A stretch of DNA of 64,000 nucleotides from Prorocentrum cordatum (GCA_963575745.1 CAUYUJ010017782.1:192001-256000), one strand, 5' to 3'. Shown: positions 20,884 through 32,194, counted from the first letter of the stretch. Program-made: numbers and translations. The notes: generated by a model from the letters alone, not told the origin.

Positions 20884-22306
20884 CTGAGATATGCGACACT
20901 GTCGCCATGTTCGAGGGCTGCTGGCGGGTCCAGCGGAGTGGGGCACCGCGCAGATCTGAGCGGGACCTCGCCGTCTTGGGGGTGCTGCGATCTGCGACAT
21001 TGTCGCCATTTTCGAGGGCTGCTAGTGGTCCAGCGGAGTGAGGCACCGCGCAGACCTGAGCGGGACTTCGCCGTCCTTGGGGGGGCTGCGATCTGCGACA
21101 TCGTCTCCATTTTCGAGGGCTGTTGGTGGGTCCAGCGGAGTGGGGCACCGCGCAGACCTGAGCGGGGCTTCGCCGTCCCTTGGGGGCTGCGATCTGCGAC
21201 ATTTCCGCCATTTTCGAGGGCTGCTGGTGCGTCCAGCGGAGTGGGGCACCGCGCAGATCTGAGCGGGACCTCGCTGTCTTGGGGGGGGCTGCGATCTGCG
21301 ACATTTCCGCCATTTTCGAGGGCTGCTGGTGGGTCCAGCGGAGTGAGGCACCGCGCAGACTTGAGCGGGACCTCGCCGTCTTGGGGAGGTTGCGATCTGC
21401 GACATTTCCGCCATTTTCGAGGGTTGCTGGTGGGTCCAGCGGAGTGGGGCACCGCGCAGATCTGAGCGGGACTTCGCCGTCCCCTGGGGGCTGCGATCTG
21501 CGACATTGTCGCAATTTTCGAGGGCTGCTAGTGGTCCAGCGGAGTGAGGCACCGCGCAGATCTGAGCGGGACCTCGCCGTCCTTGGGGGGGTTGCGATCT
21601 GCTGCATTTCCGCCGCTTTCGATGGCTGCTGGTGGGTCCAGCGGAGTGAGGCACCGCGCAGACCTGAGCGGGACCTCGCTGTCTTGAGGGGGCTGCGATC
21701 TGCGACATGTCCGCCATTTTCGAGGGTTGCTGGTGAGCCCAGCGGAGTGGGGCACCGCGCAGATCTGAGCGGGACCTCGCCGTCTTGGGGGGCTGCGATC
21801 TGCGACATGTCCGTCATTTTCGAGGGCTGCTGGTGGGCCCAGCGGAGTGAGGCACCGCGCAGACTTGAGCGGGACCTCGCCGTCTTGGGGGGGGCTGCGA
21901 TCTGCTACATTGTCGCCACTTTCGAGGGTTGCTGGTGGGTCCAGCGGAGTGGGGCACCGCGCAGATCTGAGCGGGACCTCGCCGTCCCTGGGGGGTGGCG
22001 ATCTGCGACATCGTCGCCACTTTCGAGGGCTGCTGGTGGGCCCAGCGGAGTGAGGCACCGCGCAGACCTGAGCGGGACCTCGCCGTCCTTGGGGGGCTGC
22101 GATCTGCGACATTGCCGCCGCTTTCGAGGGCTGCTGGTGGGTCCAGCGGAATGGGGCACCGCGCAGACCCGAGCGGGACCTCGCCGTCCCTTGGGGGGAT
22201 GCGATCTACGACAATGTCGCCACTTTCGATGGCTGTTGGTGGGTCCAGCGGAGTGAGGCACCACGCAGATCTGAGCGGGACCTCGCCGTCTTGGGGGCTG
22301 CGAGCT
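20884..22306 (+). repeat. 101-bp minisatellite, about 14 copies
   Basis: The anchor TCTGCGACAT occurs at 20991, 21092, 21193, 21295, 21396, 21497, 21598, 21699, 21799, 21901, 22002, 22103 and 22205, spacing 100-102 bp. Units share GGGCTGCTGGTGGGTCCAGC and GGCACCGCGCAGA; differences are mostly single substitutions. Because 101 is not a multiple of three, each frame is revisited every 303 bp, giving long open frames on both strands that are not genes. It interrupts LINE-B. Confidence 0.95.
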
Positions 22307-22429
22307 TCACGAATTCCGCTCGCAGAAGTATATGCGCCCATGTCACGTCATCACCTCCGTATAACGTTTCCCAAGGTACTCATGCCCCGCATTGCGCAGG
22401 GGTTGGGTACGTCGCCAGGGTAATGTTGG

Positions 22430-23124
22430 GGGTGGAGCACGGGCGCTTAGTGTCATTACCAAGCCCTCAAGCCCTGGGCCAACGCGGAGTAGACGTGGTC
22501 CAGTATGGCATCCATCTGCTGATCGGCGAGGGGCGTAGCATGCTAGATCAACTGCATAGCGTAGTTCACTGCGGCGGCAGCCTGGTGCCAACTCACTTCT
22601 GGGAGCTGCGGTCCCACGGGCAGATGCGTGGTGGTAGGGGGGTGGCTCCTTTGGCCAGAGGAGCGCGGGGGTCTTAAAGTCAGCATGCGCCACAACACCC
22701 CGGAGCACAGGCCTGTGGGGGGGAGATGGGGATAGAAGCCAAGGGCGCGAGGATTCTCCCGCCATCCCGCGAGGCTTCGGCTGACCATAAAAGAATCAAG
22801 AACCGATGTGGTATTCTTAGCTTTGTGCGTGGCCGAGGGTGGGGCGTTCAAAGACATGGTCGCTCTCGCGAGAAACTCCGAAAGGGGCGAGGTTGAGCCC
22901 CCCGCGATCAAAACTGGGAGGGACAGCTGATCTTGAAGCTGTCCTATCTGAGCAAGCAAAGTTACATGGATGGCAGACAGACCAGCGGCCCCTTCAAAAC
23001 AGGCGTTGGAACGATCAGACTTGGGGGCCCCGGGAGCCTCCAGGATCACCCCGGGCAGACGCGCAGGATCCGCTCCACTGGGGAACTCAGGCGGCTGGAC
23101 TCCCAGGTCCAAGCCGCCCCTCAC
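22430..23124 (-). pseudogene. LINE-B endonuclease (EEP type), mutated
   Basis: The minus strand encodes IHVTLLAQIGQLQDQLSLPV followed by LIAGGSTSPLSEFLARATM. The second part aligns with the LIxGDFNxSPxEF motif of EEP nucleases, but GDFN is replaced by GGST, removing the catalytic Asp and Asn. Further on, TTSVLDSFMVSRSLAG matches the usual (R/I)DY(F/V)VVS strand. The last part (YAMQLI, stop, then HATPLADQQMDAILDHVYSA) continues in frame to about 22480 through one stop codon. Confidence 0.5.
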
Positions 23125-23861
23125 TCACACAGCAGCCCCAGACACGAGTCCTCCGTTGGGGCTCACGGCGGCAAGGGTGATACACGCGAGCCACCCTGGG
23201 CGAGGCACCATTTTTTCACGCACAAGATTATCTCCTGCCGCAAGTCTGCACCCCTGTGCACATGCAAAAGTGACTGCCTTAGCTTGGGGCGACTGTGAAG
23301 GATCCTTCATCGACTTCCAGCATGACCCGTTGATCGTGGCCAGCGTGTACTTGAGTGCGTCACCCCAACGGCTTGCTAGCCGCCTGGGCCGCCCCAGCAG
23401 CCGCCTTGGCCTTCTTGGCCTCGTGGCCGTCTCCTTGGATCTTGATCATGCCCACTCCGACCTGCTCCATCGCCAATGCTGCGCGGGTGAATCTGGCCTT
23501 GATGTCCATGGACGTGCCATCGGGCTCTTCGTCGCGTGGAACCACTTGTTCCGCTGCCAGCCGCTGCTGGCTCAGGGGAACCATCGTGGGCGGTCGACTC
23601 TGGTTCTCCGTGGGGCCGCTCTCCAATAGGAGCGAAGCCATCCGCATCATCCTGAGACATGGGAGCGGGAGCATTGGTATTGGCCAACGCTTCCCCTCCT
23701 CCGCCTTTGCCCGCCTCGTCATGCTGCCGATGTGGATCATCGAAGAGGGCGGCGAGCTGTTCCACTTTGCTCGGAAGCACTGGTGGCTCGGTGCCTCCAC
23801 GCGGCATGCGCGCAGCCCGGGCACCCTGCAGCGTCTCCAGCGGGTCTGCGTCCTTGGCAGC

Positions 23862-24540
23862 CTACTGCATCGCCGCTTGCTTCGCCATGTTGAGCTGTGA
23901 CTCCAACTGTTGCACCTCGATGATGGTGGTCTCGATGTCTGCCACCATCTTAACGTGGCGCTCACTGCATTCCACAACGTGCTCAGCCAGCGCGACTTCC
24001 TCGCACTTGGCGTCCTCGAGCTTCTGACGCTGCACTGACAGCTGGTCCGACAGTGACTGCGCCTGCTGCTCGAGACTCTTGTTCGACATCACCTGGGCTT
24101 TGGCTTGCTTGAGCTTGCCGATGGCCGCCTGGCGCTCATATCCGCTGGGCTTCCACTTCTTCCAGGACGTGACCTGCACCTGAGCCAGGGCCACTGGATC
24201 ATCATCTCGCTGCGAAGCCGATTCGTCTTTCTCGAAAGCGACTGCATCACGGCGAGGCAGCCTGAACGGTTTCTTGGGCCCTCGCGACGACAGGCGCCAT
24301 CGCCCTGGCTTGTGGGGGACAGGGCCGTCGCTCTCCGAGCAAGTTCGATCCTCTGCCCCGCCACCGCCGCCTCCACCGGCACCGCCACCGTCTCCAGCAG
24401 CACCGCCCTGGGAATCAGCCTTGAACTTGCTACCACACTGCACACAGTGACGAGCATGAGAGCTGTGCCACGCCCAGCTAGGAGGAGGAGTAGGAGGAGG
24501 ATAAGCGCCACAGGGAAACCTCAGGCTGGTTCTAACGTAA
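23862..24540 (-). pseudogene. LINE-B ORF1-like segment with Cys pair and coiled coil
   Basis: The frame encodes WAWHSSHARHCVQCGSKFKA (a single CxxC pair, perhaps half of a zinc ribbon), a Gly-rich linker, a basic stretch (KPGRWRLSSRGPKKPFRLPR) and then about 120 residues of coiled coil (SLEQQAQSLSDQLSVQRQKL; CSERHVKMVADIETTIIEVQ). The next block continues in a shifted frame down to about 23360 (SKVEQLAALFDDP; GVGMIKIQGDGHEAKKAKAA). Such Cys-ribbon plus coiled-coil proteins are usual N-terminal parts of dinoflagellate retroelements. The upstream (GAG)n at 24570-24605 appears as poly-Leu if translated and is not considered coding. Confidence 0.45.
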
Positions 24541-25000
24541 AAAAGGAGGAGGCGGAGAAGCATCCGCAGGAGGAGGAGGAGGAGGAGGAGGAGGAGGAGG
24601 AGGAGGACGGCGGCTCTGAGACGGCAGGGTGTGCTCGGAAGGGGCGCCGGGGCGCGGGCGACGGGAGGCGGCGCCAAGTCTTCTCACAAGATCAGCCCAT
24701 CCTGCGAGGCCTGCAAGACTGGGAAGAAAGCAAGCACAGCAGCCGCATGCAATGTTTCGGAGGGCCGCGCGGATTGATCGGACTGGCGCTGGGTCCGCTT
24801 TGGACGTCAGCGCCGACCCAAGAAGTCTGCGCAGACCTCCGAACGCTTAGGTTAACTCTGTGCCCTGCTCTTCTCCAGGAGGCATCCTAGAAGGCAAGGG
24901 CCTCCAAGAAGCCCGGGGCCTCCTTGAATGGCCGCGCCCCCGGAGGAGGAGGAGGAGGAGGAGGAGGAGGAGGAGGAGGAGGAGGTCCCCGGACCACGCT
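24480..25000. repeat. GAG microsatellites around 24.5-25.0 kb
   Basis: (GAG)n runs at 24480-24505, 24568-24606 and 24938-24986. Between them (24610-24930) no supported gene was seen. Confidence 0.8.
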
Positions 25001-25141
25001 GCGGGTCCCTCCAGGCCAGTGTTGCGAGCCGCGCCGTGCCGTGGCGGCGAGGACGCCCCAAGAAGCCCTTGCAAGGCGCAGGCGCAAACCCAAAACAAAA
25101 AAGACAAATAAACAAAGCAAAACAAAAAAGCGGGTCGGCTC

Positions 25142-25353
25142 CTCGGTCCCTTCTGCACGCCGCCGAGGAGAACATCGTCGTGAAGATGCTCCAGAGGCAC
25201 CTCGACTTCGCCGACTGCTTCATGGCGTCGGGGCTCTCGCCGCCGCAGAGCAAGCACCTGGGCCAGTCGGCCACGGCCTACATTCGCCAGGCGACGGACC
25301 AGACCTTGACGCCACGCCCGCCGCCCCACTACGAGGCGGCCTCCTGGCAGTAA
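25142..25353 (+). CDS. Possible terminal exon, unknown protein
   Basis: The + frame reads LLHAAEENIVVKMLQRHLDF, ADCFMASGLSPPQSKHLGQS and ATAYIRQATDQTLTPRPPP, then stops at 25351-25353. The composition and balanced codon use look like real protein, unlike the low-complexity sequence upstream. The 5' border is uncertain; candidate acceptors lie just upstream of GAGAACATCG (25167). The frame stays open further 5' through a Lys-rich stretch and the GAG repeat, which I consider non-coding. No family was recognised. Confidence 0.4.
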
Positions 25354-25854
25354 TGCCTCCCTCTTTCGCCACGGTCAAGTCGAGACGGCCCTGCTCGCTT
25401 TTTCTGCTATCATAGTTCTCTTAATATTCGCTATCATGTACTCGTTCGGATTCTCTTTACCCGCCCCTCTCTCCTATCCTGTGGTATCTTCCTTTGTCGA
25501 TGCACAGTGTCGTCCTGTTCGCCCCATCAACATCCTTGCCTTCGGCGCTGCTTACTGCCACTGCTTCCAAGACAGCTTAGACAGCTTTCACAGGGGGGTC
25601 GCGCAGCTTCTGCACATCACAAATTGTCTCGGATGGGCTCGTTGATTTTGCCACTTGTCTGTGAGGGCTTGTGGTGGACTAGAAACGTCCCTGGAAATTT
25701 GCTTTGTCTGGGAGGGCTTGGGCCCCCTCCTTTGCAGCCACACTGGGGCGTTTGGGATGGATGTCACTGGTCTTCTCCCGACCTCATGGAATCCGCCAGC
25801 ACCTCGAAGAACCCGCCAAAGCCTCTTGGAAACACCCAGGACACTGCCCCCACC
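25354..25854. other. No supported gene
   Basis: Mixed sequence following the possible terminal exon; likely 3' untranslated and intergenic. Frames here (for example 25436-25645) show no domain. Confidence 0.5.
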
Positions 25855-26333
25855 CCTCCTCCCTCCTCCTCCTTCTCCTCCTCCTCCTCCTCCTCCTCCT
25901 CAGCCTCCTCCTCCTCCTTCTCCTCCTCCTCCTTCTCCTCATCCTCATCATCATCAGCATCATCATCATCATCAGCGTCACCATTCATCATCATCATTAT
26001 CAGCATCAGCATCAGCATCAACATCATCACCATCATGATTCGTCATCATCAGCAGCATCATCGCCGCCATCATGCACAACAACAGTAACAGCAACAGCAG
26101 CAACAAGAACAACCGCAACATCAGCAGCAACAACAACACATCAGCAACCACCTTATCATACTCATCATGATAACCATCATCTTCAACACCATCCTCATAA
26201 ACAACATCAGCAACATCAGCAACAGTTGCATTGCCATCTTCATTGCCACCATCATCATCAGCAGCAGCAACAACAACATCATATTGCTCATGCACATCAT
26301 CGTCATCATCCTCAGCATCATCATCATCATTGG

Positions 26334-26400
<67 letters not shown>

Positions 26401-26600
26401 GTCATCGTCATCGTCATCGCCATCGTCATCGTCATCGTCATCAGCAGCAGCAGCAGCACCATCAACGTCAGCAGCATCAGCATCGTCGTCGTCATCGTCG
26501 CCGTCATCAGCAACACCAACACCAACACGAACACAAACACCATCATCACCATCACCAACACCGTCACCGTCCTCGTCCTCGTCCTCGCCCTCCTTGGGGG
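25855..26600. repeat. CTC tract running into CAT/CAG/CGT triplet tract
   Basis: (CTC)n at 25855-25935 grades into CAT, CAG and AAC triplets, with an uninterrupted (CAT)n at 26330-26400 and CGTCAT units to 26455. Translations are poly-His, poly-Ser or poly-Met and are not accepted as genes. Confidence 0.9.
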
Positions 26601-27184
26601 CTGCGAGCGGAGGCCGCCCGCCCGCACTGCAGCGGACCTCCTCCTGCGAGAGACCTCCGCGGGCCGACTATTGCCCCTGGGCGGAGAGGAGGTGCCCTCC
26701 TGCCCGGCCGCCGGGGCACCGAGGCTTCGCCGGCCCCGGGCCCAGACAGGATCGCGTCGTAACAAAGCAGGACGGCAGGTCCTGCGTGACTCTGGGCCCT
26801 TTTGGGGGCCCTCGCCGGGCCCCGGGACCCTCAAGAAACGATTTGGGATGAAGCACCGGCCCCGGGGAGCGGGTCTGGACTTCCGGGTATACACCCTAGG
26901 CGATGCTTCAGAAAACGTAAGGTTTCGGCCAGAGTCTTGATTATTCTTATTGCTTCAATGGAAAACCTAACTTTTTAGTAGAAGTCGGGGGGTTTTATTC
27001 AAATTCTGAGACTATTAATTTCTTAACCCATGATTTCTAAAGCATTTCGCAGGGTGTACGCTGCCAGGACGTCGCACGTCTGGGGGGGGGGCGGGCCCCT
27101 CGTGGTCAGAGAGAGCTCCGGGGGGTGCCAAAAGCCGTGCGGTGGCCCAGACCCCCGTCGCGTCGCGCAGAAAATTTGCTTGGC
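26601..27184. other. No supported gene
   Basis: GC-rich sequence (26600-26880) followed by an AT-richer stretch (26930-27040). No conserved domain or exon-like borders were seen. Confidence 0.5.
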
Positions 27185-27304
27185 ATCGCTCGGACGTGTG
27201 CATTGTTCCTTCGGCGAGGACCATCGAGGAGCATCCTTGATCATTTGGCGAAAAAGCCACGCACGAGACCGCAAAAAAGCACAGGGAATGGACGTCCGAG
27301 CGAT
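27185..27304. mobile_element. MITE-2, copy 1
   Basis: A 120-bp element has terminal inverted repeats ATCGCTCGGACGT / ACGTCCGAGCGAT. The inverted match extends imperfectly outward (GCTTGGC / GGCCAGC). It shares most of its sequence with 52475-52592, including CGGCGAGGACCATCGAGGA. No coding content. Confidence 0.8.
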
Positions 27305-28369
27305 GGCCAGCTTGGCCCCCGGGGGTCCTCGCCCGGCCTCGGTCCAGGCCGGTCCAGGCAAAGAGCCGCGCGGGATGAAAAGCCGGCCCCGGGGGGTGGG
27401 TCGAGACCCCCTGGGGGTCGACGCTATGAAGAAGTCATGACGTCGGGTCGTGTGTTGCTACAAGTGCCCCTGGGCCAAGGTGTTGCTACGAGTGCCCCTG
27501 GGCCACCCCGAGAATCCTGGGGGTACCTTGGGCCAGGGGCACTTCTAGCAGCACCCGATCGGGGGTCTGGGGCCCGGGGCTCCCCAAAGCGTGCGGTGAC
27601 GCACCGCGCGGCGACCTCGAGATGCCAAGAGGCCTCGGAGGCCGCAGCCGCCCGAGACGTTCTCGGGGGAACGGCACGAGTGCCAAAGCCGTGCGGTGGC
27701 CCCGGATCCCCACCTGGCTCACCACGGCGTGTTGTCATCACACCGTCTGGTCGGCGTCCCCCCAGCGACGCGCGCACCGAGAAGTCTTAGAGTACGCGCG
27801 CGTCGTGGCGGGCGCTTTCTGGCCACACCGCTTGGGAAACGACATGGCAATACCACAAGACAGGTATACTAGATGTTCGGTTCGGACGCGCGCCTCCAAG
27901 GAAAACATACAGCACCAGCATGTCATTGTGCGTAGACAAGATGTTCGGGTCGGACGCGCGCCCCCCAGGAAAACATACAGTACTAGCTTGTGATCGTTTT
28001 TTTATTCATTGTTTTGCCGATCGGCGCGGGCCCTCGCACACACCCCTCTCCCCCCCGTGGAGTACATCTTGGCTGTTTTTGGCGCCTGTTTCGAGCAGGC
28101 GGAGTCCCTACCGCAGGACGCACGGTCCCAAACAGTCTCACTACGCAGAGGTCTGGAGCCCGACCCCCCCCTTTCCGCCCCATGTCGATACGCCGAATGA
28201 AAAAAGCTCACCTTCCTGGGGCCCCCCGAGCTATCGCCTTCTCCCCGTGCCGGACTCTGCCCCCCGCCCCCCGAGACCCCCCCCTCCCCTCTAGGAGTTC
28301 CGGTGCCCGCCGCACGCCACGGCGGTCGGCCGTGCCGAGCCGGGGCCCCGAGACCACTCAAGAGGGGAA
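27305..28369. other. No supported gene; 68-bp direct repeat at 27871-27991
   Basis: AGATGTTCGGKTCGGACGCGCG, then CAAGGAAAACATACAG, occurs at 27871 and again at 27939 (period 68). Duplicated words GTGCCCCTGGGCCA (27467, 27496) and CCGTGCGGTG (27136, 27686) also occur. No gene was recognised. Confidence 0.6.
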
Positions 28370-28506
28370 AAAACACACAGACACAATTAATCGTCGATTC
28401 CCCAGAAAATATGGGAAAATATGGGAAGTGGGGGGGGAAGACAGAAACCCAGAAAATATGGGAAAATATGGGAATATTTTTATTAGTGTATATTTATTTG
28501 TGTGTC
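28370..28506. repeat. Dispersed repeat R-ATATGGG, copy 1
   Basis: Contains ACACAGACACAATTAATCGTCGA, two blocks of AAATATGGGAAAATATGGGAA, and TGTATATTTATTTGTGTGT. The same order occurs at 30412-30582. Confidence 0.8.
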
Positions 28507-28782
28507 TCAGGGCCCCTTCAACCACGAGGTCGCCCGCAGCCAGAAGTTTATCGGCTGCGGACTTCGGGCGCGCCGCCTTTCGGTCGCGACCGGAGGGGGC
28601 CGGCTCTCGGTGGCGAAGAAGCGGCGCGTCGGAGTCCGAGCGAGGGTTTCGAGGCCACCGAAGGCTCGCGGGTTACCGGCCGGAACGCTCTCAGAGCGTC
28701 CTGGAAAGCTCTGGGAAGGCGGCGGCGCCCGAGACATCCTCCAGAGCCGCCGCATCTCAGAGATTCCCAATGTATCCTCACC

Positions 28783-29033
28783 TTAGTGGGCCTTGGAAAC
28801 GACAGGGCCGTTTTTTTACCAGTTCCGTTTTGCCGTTTTGTTGCCGACTCCGCCGCCGTTTGTTTTCTTGCGGGTTCCATGTTGCCGGTTCCGGTTCTGG
28901 GTTCCAATCGCGGAGCCGTTTTATTGTTGTTTCCGGTCGCCTTTGTTTTTTACCGTTTCCATTTTCCCCCAAAAAAAACATGTTGTCGACAACGGTAAAA
29001 AAACGGCCTTGCCGCTTCTGGGGCCCACTAAGT
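28783..29033. mobile_element. MITE-3 with 8-bp target duplication
   Basis: A 251-bp element starts TTAGTGGGCC and ends GGCCCACTAAGT. About 37 bp of each end pair with a few mismatches (both arms include GGCCGTTTTTTTACC or its complement). The direct duplication TCCTCACC flanks it (28775-28782, 29034-29041). The interior is a set of GTTTCCGTTTT-like words. No coding content. Confidence 0.85.
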
Positions 29034-29041
29034 TCCTCACC

Positions 29042-30411
29042 CGATTTTATCTTCGTCTTGGCTTCGTCTTAATTCGAGCGTGCTGGTGCAACCCCCATTC
29101 GGTTTTGCTAATCGATGCGCATTTCGTCAGATCGGTGCCGTGCGCATGTGGGGCGTCCTTGGGAACCTTCACTGAGGGTCGTGTTGCCCAGGGGTCTTCC
29201 GTCAATCTTCGAATGAGCGTGGGAGGATCGATGATTGCCGGATCGCCGGTTTCTCGACTTCTCCTCACCCGATGTTGTCCTCGTCCTGGCCTCGTCTTAC
29301 CCGTCCGGGCCCCGCCTCCTGGGACCGACAAACTGGCACAACGTAAGGCTCGAGTGTGCCAGCACTCGGGTCTGCCGCCGCTGTCGGACGAGCGCGCCTT
29401 GGATTTTGACGCTCCGGCTCTCGTGGGATGTCTGCAGCGGGAGGTTGCGCCAAAGTTCAGACTGGGTCTCGTCATTTTCGTGATGGCCCCTGTCATGACA
29501 GGCCAACCCGAGTCCCCCGAACCCGAGGATTACATCTCCCCACGCAGAGAGTGGTCCGCGCGTGGCTTTGGGCCCCGGCGGCGTGCCAGGCCAGCCGCGG
29601 GAGCGCGGCAAAGCGGTGTGCGAGCGGCGCGCCCCGCGGCCTTGGGTGGAGGGAACGGCGCGGGAGAGCGCAGGGGCAGCGCGAGGAGGTCCAGAAGAGG
29701 ACGAGACACCCACAGTTACTGCTGCCCCTCCCTCGGTTTCCCCCTTTCGAGGGGGCCTCCTGGGAGGCCCTCGTCGCCACCGCTGGATTCGCCTCAAGAT
29801 TCGGGTCCGAGCGCACCCTGCTAGAGGTCTGGGGAGAAGGAAAAGCGGCGTCAGTACCTTTTGGTTGCCCCAGGGGTGGGCGACCTGCAGTACTGAAAAG
29901 ATCGGGGCGTCGGGAGTCAAGGTCCTCTCCCTCCTTCAGGCGCTAACGCAAAGACGTGCGTGTACAGGAGCGTTCGTGGGCTGCGAGGGAATGCGTTGCG
30001 GGAACGTTCGTAACTCGAGGTTTGCCTCGCAGACTGGGGGGGGGCCATATTTATGAGGTTGATAAACCTCCTACCCTGACACGTCGATTAGCGAATTGGC
30101 CGTTTTCGGTTCGCGAGAGGGCGTCGCGGCCGTCGTTTCTGCGGGTCCAGGTCCGTCGGTTTCGGTCCCAGGCCGTTTTCACTAAAGGATGGTTTGCTAA
30201 AGGGAGGTTCGTCCACCGCCGAACACTCGTGCGGGTGCTGGCCAGAACTTCGATCGATGGAAATCCGTTTGGGGATGATGTGGTCGGCGTGCTGAGGGAA
30301 AGCGCCGATGTCGGCCAGATTTGGGGCCCCAGAGGGCCTCCAAACCCTTGTGCTCCTTGTTTTTTGGTTCGGACATGCGGACAGCGCCGACGTCGAGAGT
30401 TGATCAGGAGG
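29042..30411. other. No supported gene; dispersed repeat at 29751-29832
   Basis: A 43-bp segment after MITE-3 (CCTCACCCGATTTTATCTTC onward) recurs diverged at 29261-29305. Bases 29751-29832 (CCTCCTGGGAGGCCCTCGTC to AGAGGTCTGG) match 36640-36720. A + frame through 29400-29530 has mild protein character (ALVGCLQREVAPKFRLGLVI) but no borders I would trust. Confidence 0.5.
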
Positions 30412-30415
30412 GGAC

Positions 30416-30454
<39 letters not shown>

Positions 30455-30582
30455 AATTAAACGTCGACTCCCAGGAAAGTATGGGAAAATATGGGAACTG
30501 GGGGGGAAGACGAACACCCAGAATATATGGGAAAAGATGGGGAATCCTGGGAATTGTGTGTATTTATTTGTGTGTATCTGGG
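30412..30582. repeat. Dispersed repeat R-ATATGGG, copy 2, with (CA)n
   Basis: Starts with a (CA)n run (30420-30448), then ACAGACACAATTAAACGTCGA, TATGGGAAAATATGGGAACT and GTGTGTATTTATTTGTGTGT. It matches 28370-28506, with the (CA)n expanded. Confidence 0.8.
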
Positions 30583-31095
30583 CTTCTTTAGTTGATTCCC
30601 GCGCATGTGTGCACGGCTGGTCGCGCACGTCTTTTGTGGCTTCTCCCCACGGCGGGGACGTTCGTGAAGGAATGTGTCCAGGAGGCTGCAGACCCCGGAG
30701 GATCCCTTCATTCGTGAGGGCGACGGTGATATATCCATGGCCGATCCGCGGTTGGAGCCCCACCGGCTTCCAAACCCTTGATTCCTTACCTAAGAGTTCC
30801 TTGTCCAATGCCCCCACCTTATTGCGAAGGCCTTACGGCCGGTGCCGCCGACCCTGAAGATGAGGACGTTGACCACGACGAGGTAGGACGAGCAGGGGGG
30901 AGGAGCCACATAAGGAGGAGAAGGGTGAGGAGGATGGGAAGGAGGAGGTGGAGGCAGAGGCAGGGGCCCCCACCGTATTCCCGCTCTCCAGGGAGGATTG
31001 CGATGTGCGCGGGTGCCGGGCAGGACTGCGGCCGATCCCCATCGCCTCCGGGATGCCAGAGCCAGGCCCCGGCCGAGGTGCGCCATCCTTTTGAC
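30583..31095. other. No supported gene
   Basis: GC-rich, with a GGA-rich stretch at 30890-30970. Both strands have short frames without domains. Confidence 0.45.
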
Positions 31096-31250
31096 TAAGT
31101 CGGGCCTGCCCCTCTACAGAAGGAGTAGTCAAAAATAGTCAAAATTAGTCTGCGGACAATTTGTTGACCATTTCTGACTATTTTGGAGCAGTCTTTGACT
31201 ATCTCTAATTTCTCGTCCATAATCCGCCTGTGGGGGGACATGCCCGACCG
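31096..31250. mobile_element. MITE-1 (introner-type family), copy a
   Basis: The left end TAAGTCGGGCCTGCCCCTCTACAG and right end CCGCCTGTGGGGGGACATGCCCGACC are inverted copies of each other. The 155-bp size and AT-rich TGACTATTTT-like core match copies b-e. No clear target duplication was seen. Confidence 0.8.
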
Positions 31251-31433
31251 AACCCTTCGATGCCAGGACCGTTTTTCTTTCTTCGGGGGCTGGGCTCGCC
31301 GATTCCAGCCAGATTCCAGGCCCCTGGATTACAAGCTCTCCCCTTCCCCGCCCACGACTCACTGACCGTCGCCGCCGTCAAGAGTAGATCATCGTGCGCG
31401 CGTGGATTTGCGCGCGCCTTCCCCCCCGCAGGT

Positions 31434-31611
31434 GGTGACCCTGCAGAAGACGTGGAAGTTCCGGCCAGGCAACGCCAACCTCCTGGAGGTCCTCGCCCTG
31501 CTTCTGCAGGCCCGGCGTCAGCTGGCCACCCTGAGGGGCAGGGGCACCCAGGAACAGCCAAGCGGACCCTCGGGAGGCCAAACAAATCATCAAATCGATT
31601 GGGGCTTCTGA
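31434..31611 (+). CDS. Possible exon, unknown protein
   Basis: After a pyrimidine-rich acceptor (CCCCCCGCAG) the + frame reads VVTLQKTWKFRPGNANLLEV, LALLLQARRQLATLRGRG, then a polar tail to a stop at 31609-31611. A Leu-rich helix is evident. The polar tail may lie beyond a donor site, so the true exon may be shorter. No family was recognised. Confidence 0.35.
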
Positions 31612-32194
31612 CCATTCTTTCTATCTTTCTAACAGCATTTGTTCGGTTTCCGAAAGGTCTGTTTGGTTGGTCCTAGGCCTTCTTGCCCTCCTCGTGGGCA
31701 CATGTAAGAAACCAGTTTGCTAATAGGTACCCCGCGACACTCTCCTATTCCATGACAGTCCCTAGGACCCATTGGAACTCTGGGGGGCCTTACGAAACCC
31801 AGAACGTTATCTTATCCAGTTGCGCTGCCGCGCTTATCCGCCACCGCGCTCGGGAAAGCTATGCAGCGAGGCGGCAGCGCGGAAAGGCAAGCAAGGCAAC
31901 GTACGACACAAACAGTGCACCACACAGATCGGACCACACGCGTCGCACCACGTATTGTTCCACACTGACGTGTTCTGAGACACCAGTGTCAAATCCGGTG
32001 CCCGAAGATAATAAGCCGAGTGTCCAAGGGTCACGGGAAGAGGACGAGGAGAAGGAAGACGATGAGGAGGGTAGGAGGAGAAGGAGGAGGAGGAACCTTC
32101 GGACGCGAAGTGAGTCGAAACAATAATTCAAAAGGGGTCCTGCTCGGCGTTCAGGAGAGCTTATGGGACTGTTACTGCGCCATGGCGCCCGTCT
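31612..32194. other. No supported gene
   Basis: Unremarkable sequence with a GGA-rich stretch at 32040-32095. No domain or repeat family was identified. Confidence 0.45.

Larger units (their letters stand above)
19930..24690 (-). mobile_element. LINE-B, a second decayed LINE relic
   Basis: Minus-strand coding blocks occur in the order: CVQCG-containing ORF1-like part with coiled coil (24540-23360), EEP endonuclease (23124-22430), and an ORF2 linker (20570-19930). The endonuclease and linker are separated by the 101-bp minisatellite. No reverse transcriptase was found, so the copy is truncated or the rest is gone. Confidence 0.55.

Noticed and set aside
19929-21506. 525-codon minus frame
   Set aside because: The upper part is the 101-bp minisatellite; only 19930-20570 looks like real (LINE) coding sequence.
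20884-22306. Possible CRISPR array
   Set aside because: The whole 101-bp unit repeats with point differences; there are no short repeats separated by unique spacers.
26121-26940. His/Met/Ile-rich frames
   Set aside because: Translations of the CAT triplet tract.
29400-29530. Protein-like + segment ALVGCLQREVAPKFRLGLVI
   Set aside because: No matching acceptor and donor, and it merges into Arg-rich GC sequence.
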